From positions 1 to 9,162 of the forward strand of contig CALBLI010000003.1 in the NCBI GenBank assembly GCA_937896065.1: a stretch of 9,162 bases of DNA. The letters run 5' to 3'. The notes beneath the pieces were generated by a model. The model searched no databases. It was not told the DNA's origin and saw nothing but the letters and a program-made list of their open reading frames with translations. The position numbers and the translations under genes are program-made. This DNA comes from an uncultured Caryophanales bacterium (lineage in GTDB: Bacteria > Bacillota_I > Bacilli_A > RFN20 > CAG-288). Numbering within the stretch: the stretch's first letter is position 1; every line of letters starts with the position of its first letter. Of the stretch, positions 1 to 7,382 are shown piece by piece.

Positions 1-453
1 CAAGATATTAATATGAAACAAATTCAAAAAGATAATTTAAATTTAGATAATACTTATTATGGTAATTATTACATCATCAATTCACAAACTGAATTAGATT
101 CTTTTTATAGTGATGAAAATTTATTAGTTGACAGTAATGATAAAGATAACTATTCTTTACTTCCAACTTCTTCATCTATGGCGTTTTTTATTGTTCAAAT
201 TCCTAAAGGCTATAAAGCATATAGAAGAAGCAATTCACAACAAGAGTTAAACAATAAAGATATCATTTTGATTACAACAAATTTTTATTATTATACTTCC
301 CATCCTGAAATTGTATATTGTTATATTGATTTAAAAAAGGACGATAGTTTAGTTGAAGATTCTACTTTTTCATTTTTATATATTTATAACTCATACTACT
401 CTAGTATCATTAAAGATGGCAACATTAGATTTGTTTATTCTGTAAATTCTTAA
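1..453 (+). CDS. Unrecognised protein, C-terminal part (5' end probably outside window)
   Basis: The open frame runs from the window edge to TAA at 451-453. An ATG at 13-15 would give 146 residues, but the 12 bases before it carry no ribosome binding site and no in-frame stop, so the gene probably begins upstream and this is a fragment. I do not recognise the family. The visible part is rich in Tyr, Asn, Ser and Asp, with alternating hydrophobic and aromatic stretches (for example IILITTNFYYYTSHPEIVYCYIDL) that suggest beta structure. There is no membrane segment, cofactor motif or catalytic signature. The composition would suit the C-terminal domain of an exported or surface protein, but no signal peptide can be seen. 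It converges on mfd, and the two stop codons overlap in the TTAA at 450-453, leaving no room for a terminator between them. Confidence that it is coding is good; function is unknown. Confidence 0.7.
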   Translation, partial: QDINMKQIQKDNLNLDNTYYGNYYIINSQTELDSFYSDENLLVDSNDKDNYSLLPTSSSMAFFIVQIPKGYKAYRRSNSQQELNNKDIILITTNFYYYTSHPEIVYCYIDLKKDDSLVEDSTFSFLYIYNSYYSSIIKDGNIRFVYSVNS

Positions 454-3400
454 TCTTCATATGCTTTAGTCAAAGCATTTATTAATATAATAAGTTCACT
501 TAAATAATTAGCTGTTTTTACTAATTCAAACGCAAAAAGATTATGAACAATTCTTATTTTTAATCTAATATTTAATGGTTCAACATCATTTTTTAATTTT
601 TCTAATATATTTTGATGAAGAGAAAATTCTTTGCTAGTAATGATTATATACATACCGAGTTCTTCCTTGAAATCTTCAACAAGTGAACTATTTAAAAAGA
701 TTTCAATCTCTCTTTTCATAATCATGTTAGATACTTCTCTTGGATAGGCACCATATATATCTTGTATTTTTCTAGAATAATTGACTAAGTCCTCTTTGCT
801 ATGACAGCTAGATAATTCTTGATACATATTGATTCTACTTTTTTCATCTGTATAAGATGAAGGTATTGCACTATCTAGTGAAAAAACAAGTTCAAATCTT
901 TCTTCTTTCTTTACTTCTACTTTATCATGAACACTTTTTTCTTTAATAACTTCATTTAATAATTCCATGTAAGCATCATATCCCAACGAATCAACAAAGC
1001 CAGATTGTTTTGAGCCTAAAATATCCCCTGCTCCTCTAATGTTTAAATCTTGCATTGCTATTTTATATCCCGAACCTAGTTCAGTGAAATCAGTAAGTGC
1101 CTTTAGTCTTTTCTTAGCATTGTCAGTTATATCCTTACCATCTTTATATAAGAAATATGCATATGCTAATCTATCACTTCTTCCGACTCTTCCTTTAATT
1201 TGATACAAAGAAGCCAGACCAAAATGATCAGCATTTTCAACAATAATAGTATTAACATTTGGTATATCTAGTCCAGATTCAATAATTGAAGTACAAATTA
1301 AAATATCAATGCTCTTTTCATAAAATTTATTCATCACATCTTCAATCTCATTCTCACTCATTTTAGCATGGCAGATCCCAACTGCATGATTCTTAAATTG
1401 TTTTTGAATCTTTTTGGCAATTGTCTCAATACCCGCAATATTGTTATATAGATAATAGACTTGTCCTTTTCGATCTAATTCTTTTTCAATAACTTCACAT
1501 ACAAGTTTAAAATCATATTTAGTCACGTAAGTCTTAACAGGCATTCTATTTACTGGACCTTCTTTAAGCAGCGATAATGATTTTACGTTGAGTAAAGATA
1601 TTTCAAGCGTCCTAGGTATTGGTGTTGCCGATAAAGTTAAGCAGTCAATGAGTTTAGTTTTAGCTTTAATTTGTTCTTTGTGAGTAACACCAAATTTTTG
1701 CTCTTCATCGACTATCAATAATCCTAAGTCTTTAAATTCAATTGCATCAGATAATAATCTATGCGTACCAATTACTAAATCTATGTCACCATTTTTTATT
1801 CTCTTTATATTTTCATTTTGTTCTTTTAATGGTATAAATCGATTGAATAAGCAAATTTTAACACCAAAATCTTTAAACCTGTTTATGGCCACATTATAGT
1901 GCTGCATAGAAAGAATTGTGGTAGGGCATAAAAATGCAACCTGTTTACCATTTAAGATCGCTTTAAAAGCACTGACAAATGCGACTTCTGTTTTTCCAAA
2001 TCCTACATCACCTGCTAACAGTCGATCCATTGGCTGTGATGAATTCATATCTTCTTTAATTTCTTCAATAGCAGCAAGCTGACTATCAGTATGCTTAAAA
2101 GGAAATGCATCCAAAAATTGCTTTTCTAATTCGTCTTCATTTTTAAATTCAAATCCTTTAAGTTTCATTCTATATGCATATATCTCTAAAAGCTGATCAG
2201 CAATAAATGAGATTTTACTTCTTATTTGTGACTTTTTTCTTGACCAAGTAGAACCACCCATTTTATCTAAAGCAGGAGTATAACCATCTTTACTTGAGAA
2301 TTTTTTTATAAGTTTATATTGGTTTAATGGTAAAAAGAAATAGGCACTATTAGCATATTCAATTTTTAAATATTCTAATCCGTCAATTTTTTCAACACCT
2401 AGGTATCTACCAATACCATGTTTATCATGAACAACGTAATCACCTTTTTTTATCTCATCATATCTTCGTAAAGTTTTAGCTTCTTTATAACGCGATAAAA
2501 ATCTTAATTTTTGGTCATTAACTCCAAAAATTTCTTTGCTAGAAAGATAAACTCTTTTATACTTCTCAGCTTCAAATCCGTGGGTAATTTTTCCATCATA
2601 TAATAGAACATCTTCATGTACTGGATAAAAGCTGTATTTAATATTATGTTCATTTAATATACCTGCAAAATTGGATAAATTAGGTTCACTTAATGCAACT
2701 CTTACTTTATATCCATCATTTAGGTACTTTTGAATCATTTGATAGCTTTCATGATATGAAATAGATTTGTATCCGTTCTCCCTTATTATTAAGGAATACT
2801 GGCTTTTTTCATCGTGGCATTCTGTAAAATCATTCAATTTCAACACTTCATCAACATATATTTTTTCACCTTCGATCGATGTTGCTTCACTTACAGAAGA
2901 TATAAAATAATCCTTTTCCTTTAGTTTAATGTCTTTTTCTTCTTTTTTTATTTCATCTTCATTAAACAAATATTTTTCATAGTCATCTAAATATGACAAA
3001 ATATTGTTTTCTTCATGTGTAAGAAGTTTATAAAATCTTGCATCACTTTCAGAAAGATACCCTTCTTCAACTTTTAAAAAGAGTGAATTATATATTTCTT
3101 CTAAATTCTCTTTTTTTAATTTACTAACTATTTCACTTTTTTCAAATTCAGCTTTTTCTTCTTTTAAATAATTTAAACTATTATCATTTAATAATCTCAG
3201 CTGTGATGGATAAATAATAATATTATCAACATGTTTATATGATAGCTCATCCTCTATTTTAAACAATCTTATATCTTCTACCTCATTTCCAAAGAATTCA
3301 ATTCTGATTGGATTTTCATAAGCTGGATCAAAAATATCTAATATCATTCCTCTATTTGCAATTTGTGAAGTTTGTTGAATATGATCTGTTTTTATGTAAC

Positions 3401-3872
3401 CAATTTTAAATAGTTTCTTTATTAGTTCATCTTTGTCAATAAAATCATTAATGTTAATTTTGATTGCTTTAAAAGTAAATTCTTCTTTAGGAGTTATGTT
3501 TAATTTACACGCGGATAAATGAGATACAAAAATAGATGGTTTATCATTTAAAGTTGAGCTTAAAGCAAGCAATCTTTCATCTTTCATCTCATATGAAATG
3601 CCTAATGCAGATAGATGAAATATGTCATCATGTGGAAAAAAATATACCTCATCTTCACTTAAATAATCACCTAAAAATTGGTTAAATGATGTTGCTTCGT
3701 ATATGTCTTTAAATAAAAAAAACATTTTCCTAGGTTTTTTACTATATGATAAAGCAACTATAATTGCTAAAGCTTCAGGAGATGAGATATTAATATTTTC
3801 TTTGTCATTAAATCTTTTAAATACATCATCTTCGCTTAAATAATTTAATAATGATAATTTTCCAAGATTCAT
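450..3872 (-). CDS. mfd: Transcription-repair coupling factor Mfd
   Basis: Mfd is the ATP-driven DNA translocase that pushes stalled RNA polymerase off DNA lesions and recruits UvrA for nucleotide excision repair. At 1140 residues it is full length for the family. In order: a UvrB-like N-terminal module (ANRGMILDIFDP about 172-183, then IRIEFFGNEVEDIRLF about 189-204); a CarD/RID-type polymerase-binding domain from about 477 (GDYVVHDKHGIGRYLG); and the RecG-like translocase with Walker A GDVGFGKT (621-628), DEEQ (722-725), SATPIPRT (from 748) and QIKGRVGR (891-898). These are followed by a TRG-type motif (LGSGYKIAMQDLNIRGAGD, then GSKQSG) and a C-terminal TRCF/D7 domain over roughly the last 150 residues. 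The start ATG overlaps the pth stop as ATGA with no clear ribosome binding site, so translation is probably coupled to pth. Pth next to Mfd is a familiar Firmicutes order; the small gene that lies between them in Bacillus subtilis is absent. No frameshift is seen. Confidence 0.98.
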   Translation of the reverse strand: MNLGKLSLLNYLSEDDVFKRFNDKENINISSPEALAIIVALSYSKKPRKMFFLFKDIYEATSFNQFLGDYLSEDEVYFFPHDDIFHLSALGISYEMKDERLLALSSTLNDKPSIFVSHLSACKLNITPKEEFTFKAIKININDFIDKDELIKKLFKIGYIKTDHIQQTSQIANRGMILDIFDPAYENPIRIEFFGNEVEDIRLFKIEDELSYKHVDNIIIYPSQLRLLNDNSLNYLKEEKAEFEKSEIVSKLKKENLEEIYNSLFLKVEEGYLSESDARFYKLLTHEENNILSYLDDYEKYLFNEDEIKKEEKDIKLKEKDYFISSVSEATSIEGEKIYVDEVLKLNDFTECHDEKSQYSLIIRENGYKSISYHESYQMIQKYLNDGYKVRVALSEPNLSNFAGILNEHNIKYSFYPVHEDVLLYDGKITHGFEAEKYKRVYLSSKEIFGVNDQKLRFLSRYKEAKTLRRYDEIKKGDYVVHDKHGIGRYLGVEKIDGLEYLKIEYANSAYFFLPLNQYKLIKKFSSKDGYTPALDKMGGSTWSRKKSQIRSKISFIADQLLEIYAYRMKLKGFEFKNEDELEKQFLDAFPFKHTDSQLAAIEEIKEDMNSSQPMDRLLAGDVGFGKTEVAFVSAFKAILNGKQVAFLCPTTILSMQHYNVAINRFKDFGVKICLFNRFIPLKEQNENIKRIKNGDIDLVIGTHRLLSDAIEFKDLGLLIVDEEQKFGVTHKEQIKAKTKLIDCLTLSATPIPRTLEISLLNVKSLSLLKEGPVNRMPVKTYVTKYDFKLVCEVIEKELDRKGQVYYLYNNIAGIETIAKKIQKQFKNHAVGICHAKMSENEIEDVMNKFYEKSIDILICTSIIESGLDIPNVNTIIVENADHFGLASLYQIKGRVGRSDRLAYAYFLYKDGKDITDNAKKRLKALTDFTELGSGYKIAMQDLNIRGAGDILGSKQSGFVDSLGYDAYMELLNEVIKEKSVHDKVEVKKEERFELVFSLDSAIPSSYTDEKSRINMYQELSSCHSKEDLVNYSRKIQDIYGAYPREVSNMIMKREIEIFLNSSLVEDFKEELGMYIIITSKEFSLHQNILEKLKNDVEPLNIRLKIRIVHNLFAFELVKTANYLSELIILINALTKAYED

Positions 3873-4426
3873 AAGCTGTTATATTTAGTCATCGCTTTTT
3901 CAAAATTGTTATCCAGTATGTATTTTAAGGCCACACTAGCTAAAGTAGTTCCTTTATCAAAAAGAAGATATTCTTCGCCTTTTGGTTTGCCCAACACATA
4001 ATTTATTGGATTTGAAATAGGTTTTGATATCCCTATCCTTATCCTTTTAAAACTTTCAGTATGTAAAACTGAAATTATGCTTTTTAATCCATTGTGACCA
4101 CCAGATGCACCTTTAAACTTAAGTCTTATTTTACCAACATCTGTATCCATATCATCAACTAAGATGATGATGTCTTCTACTGGTGTCTTATAAAATGAAA
4201 TTATATCTCTTAATGCATCACCTGATAAATTGACATATGTTTGTGGCTTAAGCAAAAAAATTCTTTCATTATTATATGTACCATATCCATATAAACTTTT
4301 GAAATCTTTTTTATTAATTTGAATATTGACTAAATCTGCAAATTTGTCAATTGCATCAAAACCAGCATTATGCCTTGTATGCTCGTATTCATAACCATAA
4401 TTACCTATTCCTAATATTACCTTCAT
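3869..4426 (-). CDS. pth: Peptidyl-tRNA hydrolase
   Basis: This enzyme cleaves the ester bond of peptidyl-tRNA dropped from ribosomes, recycling tRNA in the cytosol. It has 185 residues, normal for bacterial Pth. The N-terminal signature GIGNYGYEYEHTRHNAGF contains Asn9 and the catalytic His19 (matching E. coli Asn10 and His20). PQTYVNLSG carries Asn66, VDDMD carries the Asp that supports the catalytic His (Asp92 by alignment), and GASGGHNGLKSI carries His111 and Asn112. One oddity is that the usual GNPG is GNYG here. The start is well supported: AAAGGAAG at 4433-4440 lies 6 nt upstream of the ATG, inside the 3' end of rdgB. The gene overlaps rdgB by 26 bp and mfd by 4 bp, so the three should be co-transcribed. 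Confidence 0.97.
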   Translation of the reverse strand: MKVILGIGNYGYEYEHTRHNAGFDAIDKFADLVNIQINKKDFKSLYGYGTYNNERIFLLKPQTYVNLSGDALRDIISFYKTPVEDIIILVDDMDTDVGKIRLKFKGASGGHNGLKSIISVLHTESFKRIRIGISKPISNPINYVLGKPKGEEYLLFDKGTTLASVALKYILDNNFEKAMTKYNSL

Positions 4427-5018
4427 GATATACTTCCTTTAAAAAATTTAAAAACATTTTAACTGCTTTGCCACGATGAGAATATTTAAATTTCTCTTCC
4501 TTAGGAATGTTTCCAAAAACATCGTGTGCTTCATAGCTATAAAATATTGGATCATAACCAAAACCATATTTGCAATCTTGATAAGCGTCTATTATTCTAC
4601 CATTACATTTTCCAACAAATTGTTTTTCGATTCCATTTATTTTGTCTATATATGTAAGAGCACAAGTAAAAGACGCCTCTCTGTTATCTTTATCTTTTAA
4701 TAATTTTAATAATTCCTTGCATTTAGTTTCATAGCTCTCATTTTGCAAAAAACGTGCTGAATATATTCCAGGTCTTCCATCTAGTGCATCAATTTCAAGG
4801 CCTGAATCATCACCTAAAACAGGTATATTTGTTTTCGACGAAACATCTGACGCTTTTATTTTTGAATTTTCTAAAAACGTTGTTCCTGTTTCCTCAACAT
4901 CGATTGTTAAATTAACATCTTTTAACGATAAAACATCATCAAAAAAAATTAGCAAATCATCTTTCATTTCTCTTACTTTATTTTGATTGGATGTTGCAAG
5001 TAATATTTGTTTTTTCAC
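4401..5018 (-). CDS. rdgB: XTP/dITP pyrophosphatase (RdgB/HAM1 family)
   Basis: The HAM1/RdgB family hydrolyses non-canonical purine triphosphates (dITP, ITP, XTP) to monophosphate and pyrophosphate, keeping deaminated bases out of DNA and RNA. The 205 residues carry the full signature: LLATSNQNKVREM at 6-18 (substrate-binding N11 and K14 region), LGDDSGLEIDALDGRPGIYSARF at about 68-90 with the catalytic acidic pair D70/D71, YGFGYDPIF at 151-159, and SHRGKA at 180-185. The start codon is GTG (5016-5018 read on the - strand). An in-frame TGA directly before it excludes a longer protein, and the conserved sequence begins within three residues, so GTG is the only reasonable start. No Shine-Dalgarno is visible, and a TGTTAAAAT box ends 6 nt before the GTG, suggesting a leaderless message. 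It is the first gene of the rdgB-pth-mfd operon. Confidence 0.96.
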   Translation of the reverse strand: MKKQILLATSNQNKVREMKDDLLIFFDDVLSLKDVNLTIDVEETGTTFLENSKIKASDVSSKTNIPVLGDDSGLEIDALDGRPGIYSARFLQNESYETKCKELLKLLKDKDNREASFTCALTYIDKINGIEKQFVGKCNGRIIDAYQDCKYGFGYDPIFYSYEAHDVFGNIPKEEKFKYSHRGKAVKMFLNFLKEVYHEGNIRNR

Positions 5019-5024
5019 TCAATT

Positions 5025-5033
5025 ATTTTAACA
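5025..5033 (-). promoter_or_regulatory. Possible extended -10 promoter of rdgB-pth-mfd
   Basis: Read on the - strand this is TGTTAAAAT, an extended -10 (TGn plus TAAAAT). No convincing TTGACA-like box lies 16-18 nt upstream. Only AATTGA separates it from the rdgB GTG, so a start site 6-7 nt downstream would fall on the start codon. It is an AT-rich match and therefore tentative. Confidence 0.35.
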
Positions 5034-5043
5034 TTAATTTGTT

Positions 5044-5063
5044 TTTGAATATATAAATTCAAA
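5044..5063. repeat. Inverted repeat in divergent intergenic region
   Basis: The arms TTTGAAT (5044-5050) and ATTCAAA (5057-5063) are perfectly complementary around the 6-bp centre ATATAA. The repeat lies between the divergently transcribed rdgB and the gene at 5134, just upstream of the possible rdgB promoter. Its position and 13-bp centre-to-centre spacing would fit an operator for a dimeric regulator, but 7-bp AT-rich repeats also arise by chance here. Confidence 0.3.
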
Positions 5064-5105
5064 TCAGTTTAACTATTTTTTAATTTTCGGATATGTTAAT
5101 AGCTA

Positions 5106-5114
5106 TGATATAAT
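5106..5114 (+). promoter_or_regulatory. Extended -10 promoter for the 5134-8040 cassette
   Basis: TGATATAAT is a perfect extended -10 element. The region 17 nt upstream (about 5086-5091, TTCGGA) is a poor -35, as is common when the TG extension is present. A start near 5120 would leave an untranslated leader of about 14 nt holding the ribosome binding site AAGAGG (5123-5128), 5 nt before the ATG at 5134. Confidence 0.65.
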
Positions 5115-5133
5115 TAACTTGTAAGAGGTCTAT

Positions 5134-6396
5134 ATGAATATATTTAAAAAAATAGCCATTATTACCTCAACTTTTTCACTCATATGTTTTAACGTGAGTA
5201 ACAAGATTGATAGTTATAATACTGAGTTAAAAACCAGAGATATTGATTTTAATTATGATCAAGATTCTGAAATTAAATCATATGAACTTTTAAATAATTT
5301 TGATAGTTATATTTCTTCTTTTAATGAAGATAGCTTGAATTTTGGAGGTGATTTTTTAAAACCTAAAAGCTATTATTCAAATTATCAGAATTTATCTACT
5401 ATAAATGAAGAAGATATCAAAACTACATATATAACATCTTTTAATGTTGAAAGTGAAACTTTATATTTAACCACTAAATACTACCAAGATGATATTTTAA
5501 TTAATGAAGAAACTATATCAACTATCCCTTATTTTGATGAGAGTAAAAATGATTACTTCATCAAAGTTGAAGGCAATAATTCGTTATCAGTTAAAGAAAG
5601 CATGTCTTCAAATAAAATTGATGAATGTATTTTAAATGCTATAGCAATAACTTCTATTGCTACTGCTTCTACTATTCCAGGTGTTGGTTGGGCAGCTGCT
5701 GGTGTTTTATCTGCTGCTTTTGTTGTAACTATTGTTGCTACAAGACCTGAAGTTAAAAAAGTTGTTAAAACTGTTGCTAGTAAAGTTATAACATGGGTTA
5801 AAACTTTCTGGAATTGGTTTACTTCTTTGTTTGTAAAAAAAGAAGAAACAATAACCACAACTTATATTGAAGAAGTAATTACTCCTACTGCTAAAGTTAA
5901 TAATAGGACTTATTCTACTGAGCTTGCAAATGATGCTGCTATTGAAAAAAGAAAGCAAAATAATTCTTATTATCTTGCCATTGCTGATAAAGATGGAAAA
6001 ATGTACTTATCAACTTGTAGCATCAGCAAAGAAGTAGCCTTAACACTGATGTATACAAATATAACACTAGCAGTCAGTACACTAGCAGCAAAAAAATCAA
6101 AACTAGAACTATATAATGACTACGTATCCGTTTCAGTATACACCTTTACACGAGAACTAGCCTGGGACATAGTTAAAATCTTGCCTTCTATTGAAACACC
6201 ATCAATTACCTCTCCTCATTTGCCACATTACAAAGGTAATGGCTACTTTTATCACTTCCATCCACAAGTTTCTCATTATAATTTTGATTCTAATTGGCAG
6301 CTTACTGCTGATGATTTGTCAACAAATGAATTCAATAAAAGATATGAAATCTACAGACATTGTAGGCCTCATTCGTTTTTTGGATATCCGCATTAA
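5134..6396 (+). CDS. Exported protein with hydrophobic Gly/Ala-rich segment and His-rich C-terminal module
   Basis: 420 residues, function unknown. The start is well supported by AAGAGG 5 nt upstream. Residues 1-21 (basic NIFKK, then a hydrophobic stretch) look like a signal peptide. The Cys at 18 lacks a good lipobox (SLIC), so a lipoprotein is unlikely. Residues about 25-160 are polar and acidic. Residues 166-203 form a long hydrophobic segment with GVGWAAAGVLSAAF, followed by a basic, Trp-containing amphipathic stretch (VKTVASKVITWVKTFWNWF, about 211-229). Residues about 270-350 are mixed helical. The C-terminus carries a His/aromatic-rich module: PHLPHYKGNGYFYHFHP (361-377) and PHSFFGYPH (412-420). 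From memory, similar HYHP...HSFYG endings occur in exported Firmicutes proteins, some named putative toxins; this needs a profile search. It is first in a three-gene cassette, 11 bp before the next gene. Codon choice shifts sharply at about 6010-6190. Confidence 0.85.
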   Translation: MNIFKKIAIITSTFSLICFNVSNKIDSYNTELKTRDIDFNYDQDSEIKSYELLNNFDSYISSFNEDSLNFGGDFLKPKSYYSNYQNLSTINEEDIKTTYITSFNVESETLYLTTKYYQDDILINEETISTIPYFDESKNDYFIKVEGNNSLSVKESMSSNKIDECILNAIAITSIATASTIPGVGWAAAGVLSAAFVVTIVATRPEVKKVVKTVASKVITWVKTFWNWFTSLFVKKEETITTTYIEEVITPTAKVNNRTYSTELANDAAIEKRKQNNSYYLAIADKDGKMYLSTCSISKEVALTLMYTNITLAVSTLAAKKSKLELYNDYVSVSVYTFTRELAWDIVKILPSIETPSITSPHLPHYKGNGYFYHFHPQVSHYNFDSNWQLTADDLSTNEFNKRYEIYRHCRPHSFFGYPH

Positions 6397-6407
6397 AGGT
6401 ATATAAA

Positions 6408-7382
6408 ATGGACTCACATATTAAAGATAAACTAACTATATTACTAACAGCAATTAATAGTGATCATTACATAGAAATAGATGAAAACATAATAATGTTT
6501 AAATTCCCTTATAATTTCCATTTATCAGGAAATTTTTATTCTTATGTTTCTTATTTTATTTGTCACAACGCTTCAATGCAATTTGCTTTGGTATATTGTC
6601 ATGATGTAACTACAGTTACTAAAAAAATAAATCTAACAAAACTGACTTCACATTATGTATATATTAAACATGATTATAAAAATAATGTTTATTCAATCTA
6701 TGGTTATGATTTAGACAAAATTTGTAAAGGTTTAAGTGATTATATCTATTATATATTAGATGATGATTTTAAAGATTTTAAATATAAAAATTCTAAAAAA
6801 TTATGCAATCAATTATTTAAAAGTATTGAAGAAAGAAAAAATAAATATTTTGAAAATAATATTCATTTTTTACATTCAAAAGGAGTTGCTATTAATAGAT
6901 TTAATTTATTGAAACATTTTTTTATTAATATCATGAATTTAGATGTCGTTAATGTTTTTGATGATAATAATAGTATTGTATGTAAAATTGCTTTCCCTAA
7001 TTCATATGCTGGTTGTAATTTGAAAACTATAACATGTGAATATATAGAAGGTAAAACATTTGATAAGGAAAAATATTATAATCCTGTACTTAATGGGTAT
7101 GGTAATAGTGTTATAATTGCTCCAATTATTTATACAAATATAATTTATAAATATAATGTTGCTTCTAAATCATTAATCAAAGTTCAAACTCATAATGATA
7201 GCATTGTAGATAGTGATGAACTACCTTTTGATTTTAATGAAGTCTTATTTTATTTTTTACCAGTTGTTGAAGATGACATACCATTATCACTTGGTAAATA
7301 TCCATCAATGGATTCAGTAAACAATGATTTAAAAGAGATCTTAGATAAATATGTTAATAGCTATAAAAAAAATATTAAATAA
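6408..7382 (+). CDS. Unrecognised cytosolic protein, second gene of the cassette
   Basis: 324 residues. The ribosome binding site AAAGGT (6395-6400), overlapping the stop of the previous gene, lies 7 nt before the ATG, so the start is well supported. I do not recognise the family. There is no signal peptide and no clear membrane segment, so a cytosolic location is expected. The protein is rich in Tyr, Asn, Lys, Ile and Asp. The N-terminal third has beta-like hydrophobic stretches (FKFPYNFHLSG, FYSYVSYFICHN). The middle is helical and charged (KNSKKLCNQLFKSIEERKNKYFEN). The C-terminal part contains acidic patches such as DSDELPFDFNE and VVEDDIPLSLGKYP. No nucleotide-binding, nuclease or protease motif is visible. 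It lies directly between an exported protein and a lipoprotein protease, overlapping the latter by 32 bp, so the three are probably co-expressed. An immunity or chaperone-like role for the first gene's product is possible but is only an inference from position. Confidence 0.85.
   Translation: MDSHIKDKLTILLTAINSDHYIEIDENIIMFKFPYNFHLSGNFYSYVSYFICHNASMQFALVYCHDVTTVTKKINLTKLTSHYVYIKHDYKNNVYSIYGYDLDKICKGLSDYIYYILDDDFKDFKYKNSKKLCNQLFKSIEERKNKYFENNIHFLHSKGVAINRFNLLKHFFINIMNLDVVNVFDDNNSIVCKIAFPNSYAGCNLKTITCEYIEGKTFDKEKYYNPVLNGYGNSVIIAPIIYTNIIYKYNVASKSLIKVQTHNDSIVDSDELPFDFNEVLFYFLPVVEDDIPLSLGKYPSMDSVNNDLKEILDKYVNSYKKNIK

Noticed and set aside
393..407. Hairpin ATACTA-CTC-TAGTAT near the mfd 3' end as a terminator
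   Set aside because: The 6-bp A-T-rich stem has no T-run on either side and lies within coding sequence.
3869..3871. Mycoplasma-type code with TGA as Trp
   Set aside because: TGA ends pth exactly at the mfd start, Trp is encoded by TGG, and no long frame contains TGA.
4476..4700. Open frame on the + strand inside rdgB
   Set aside because: It is antisense to a gene with a complete family signature, lacks a ribosome binding site and resembles no protein.
5553..5958. Two open frames on the - strand inside the exported protein gene
   Set aside because: They are antisense reflections of the GCT/ACT/GTT-rich coding stretch, with no start signals.
6191..6406. Open frame in another + frame at the end of the exported protein gene
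   Set aside because: It overlaps the His-rich module out of frame and has no ribosome binding site; the main frame is better supported.
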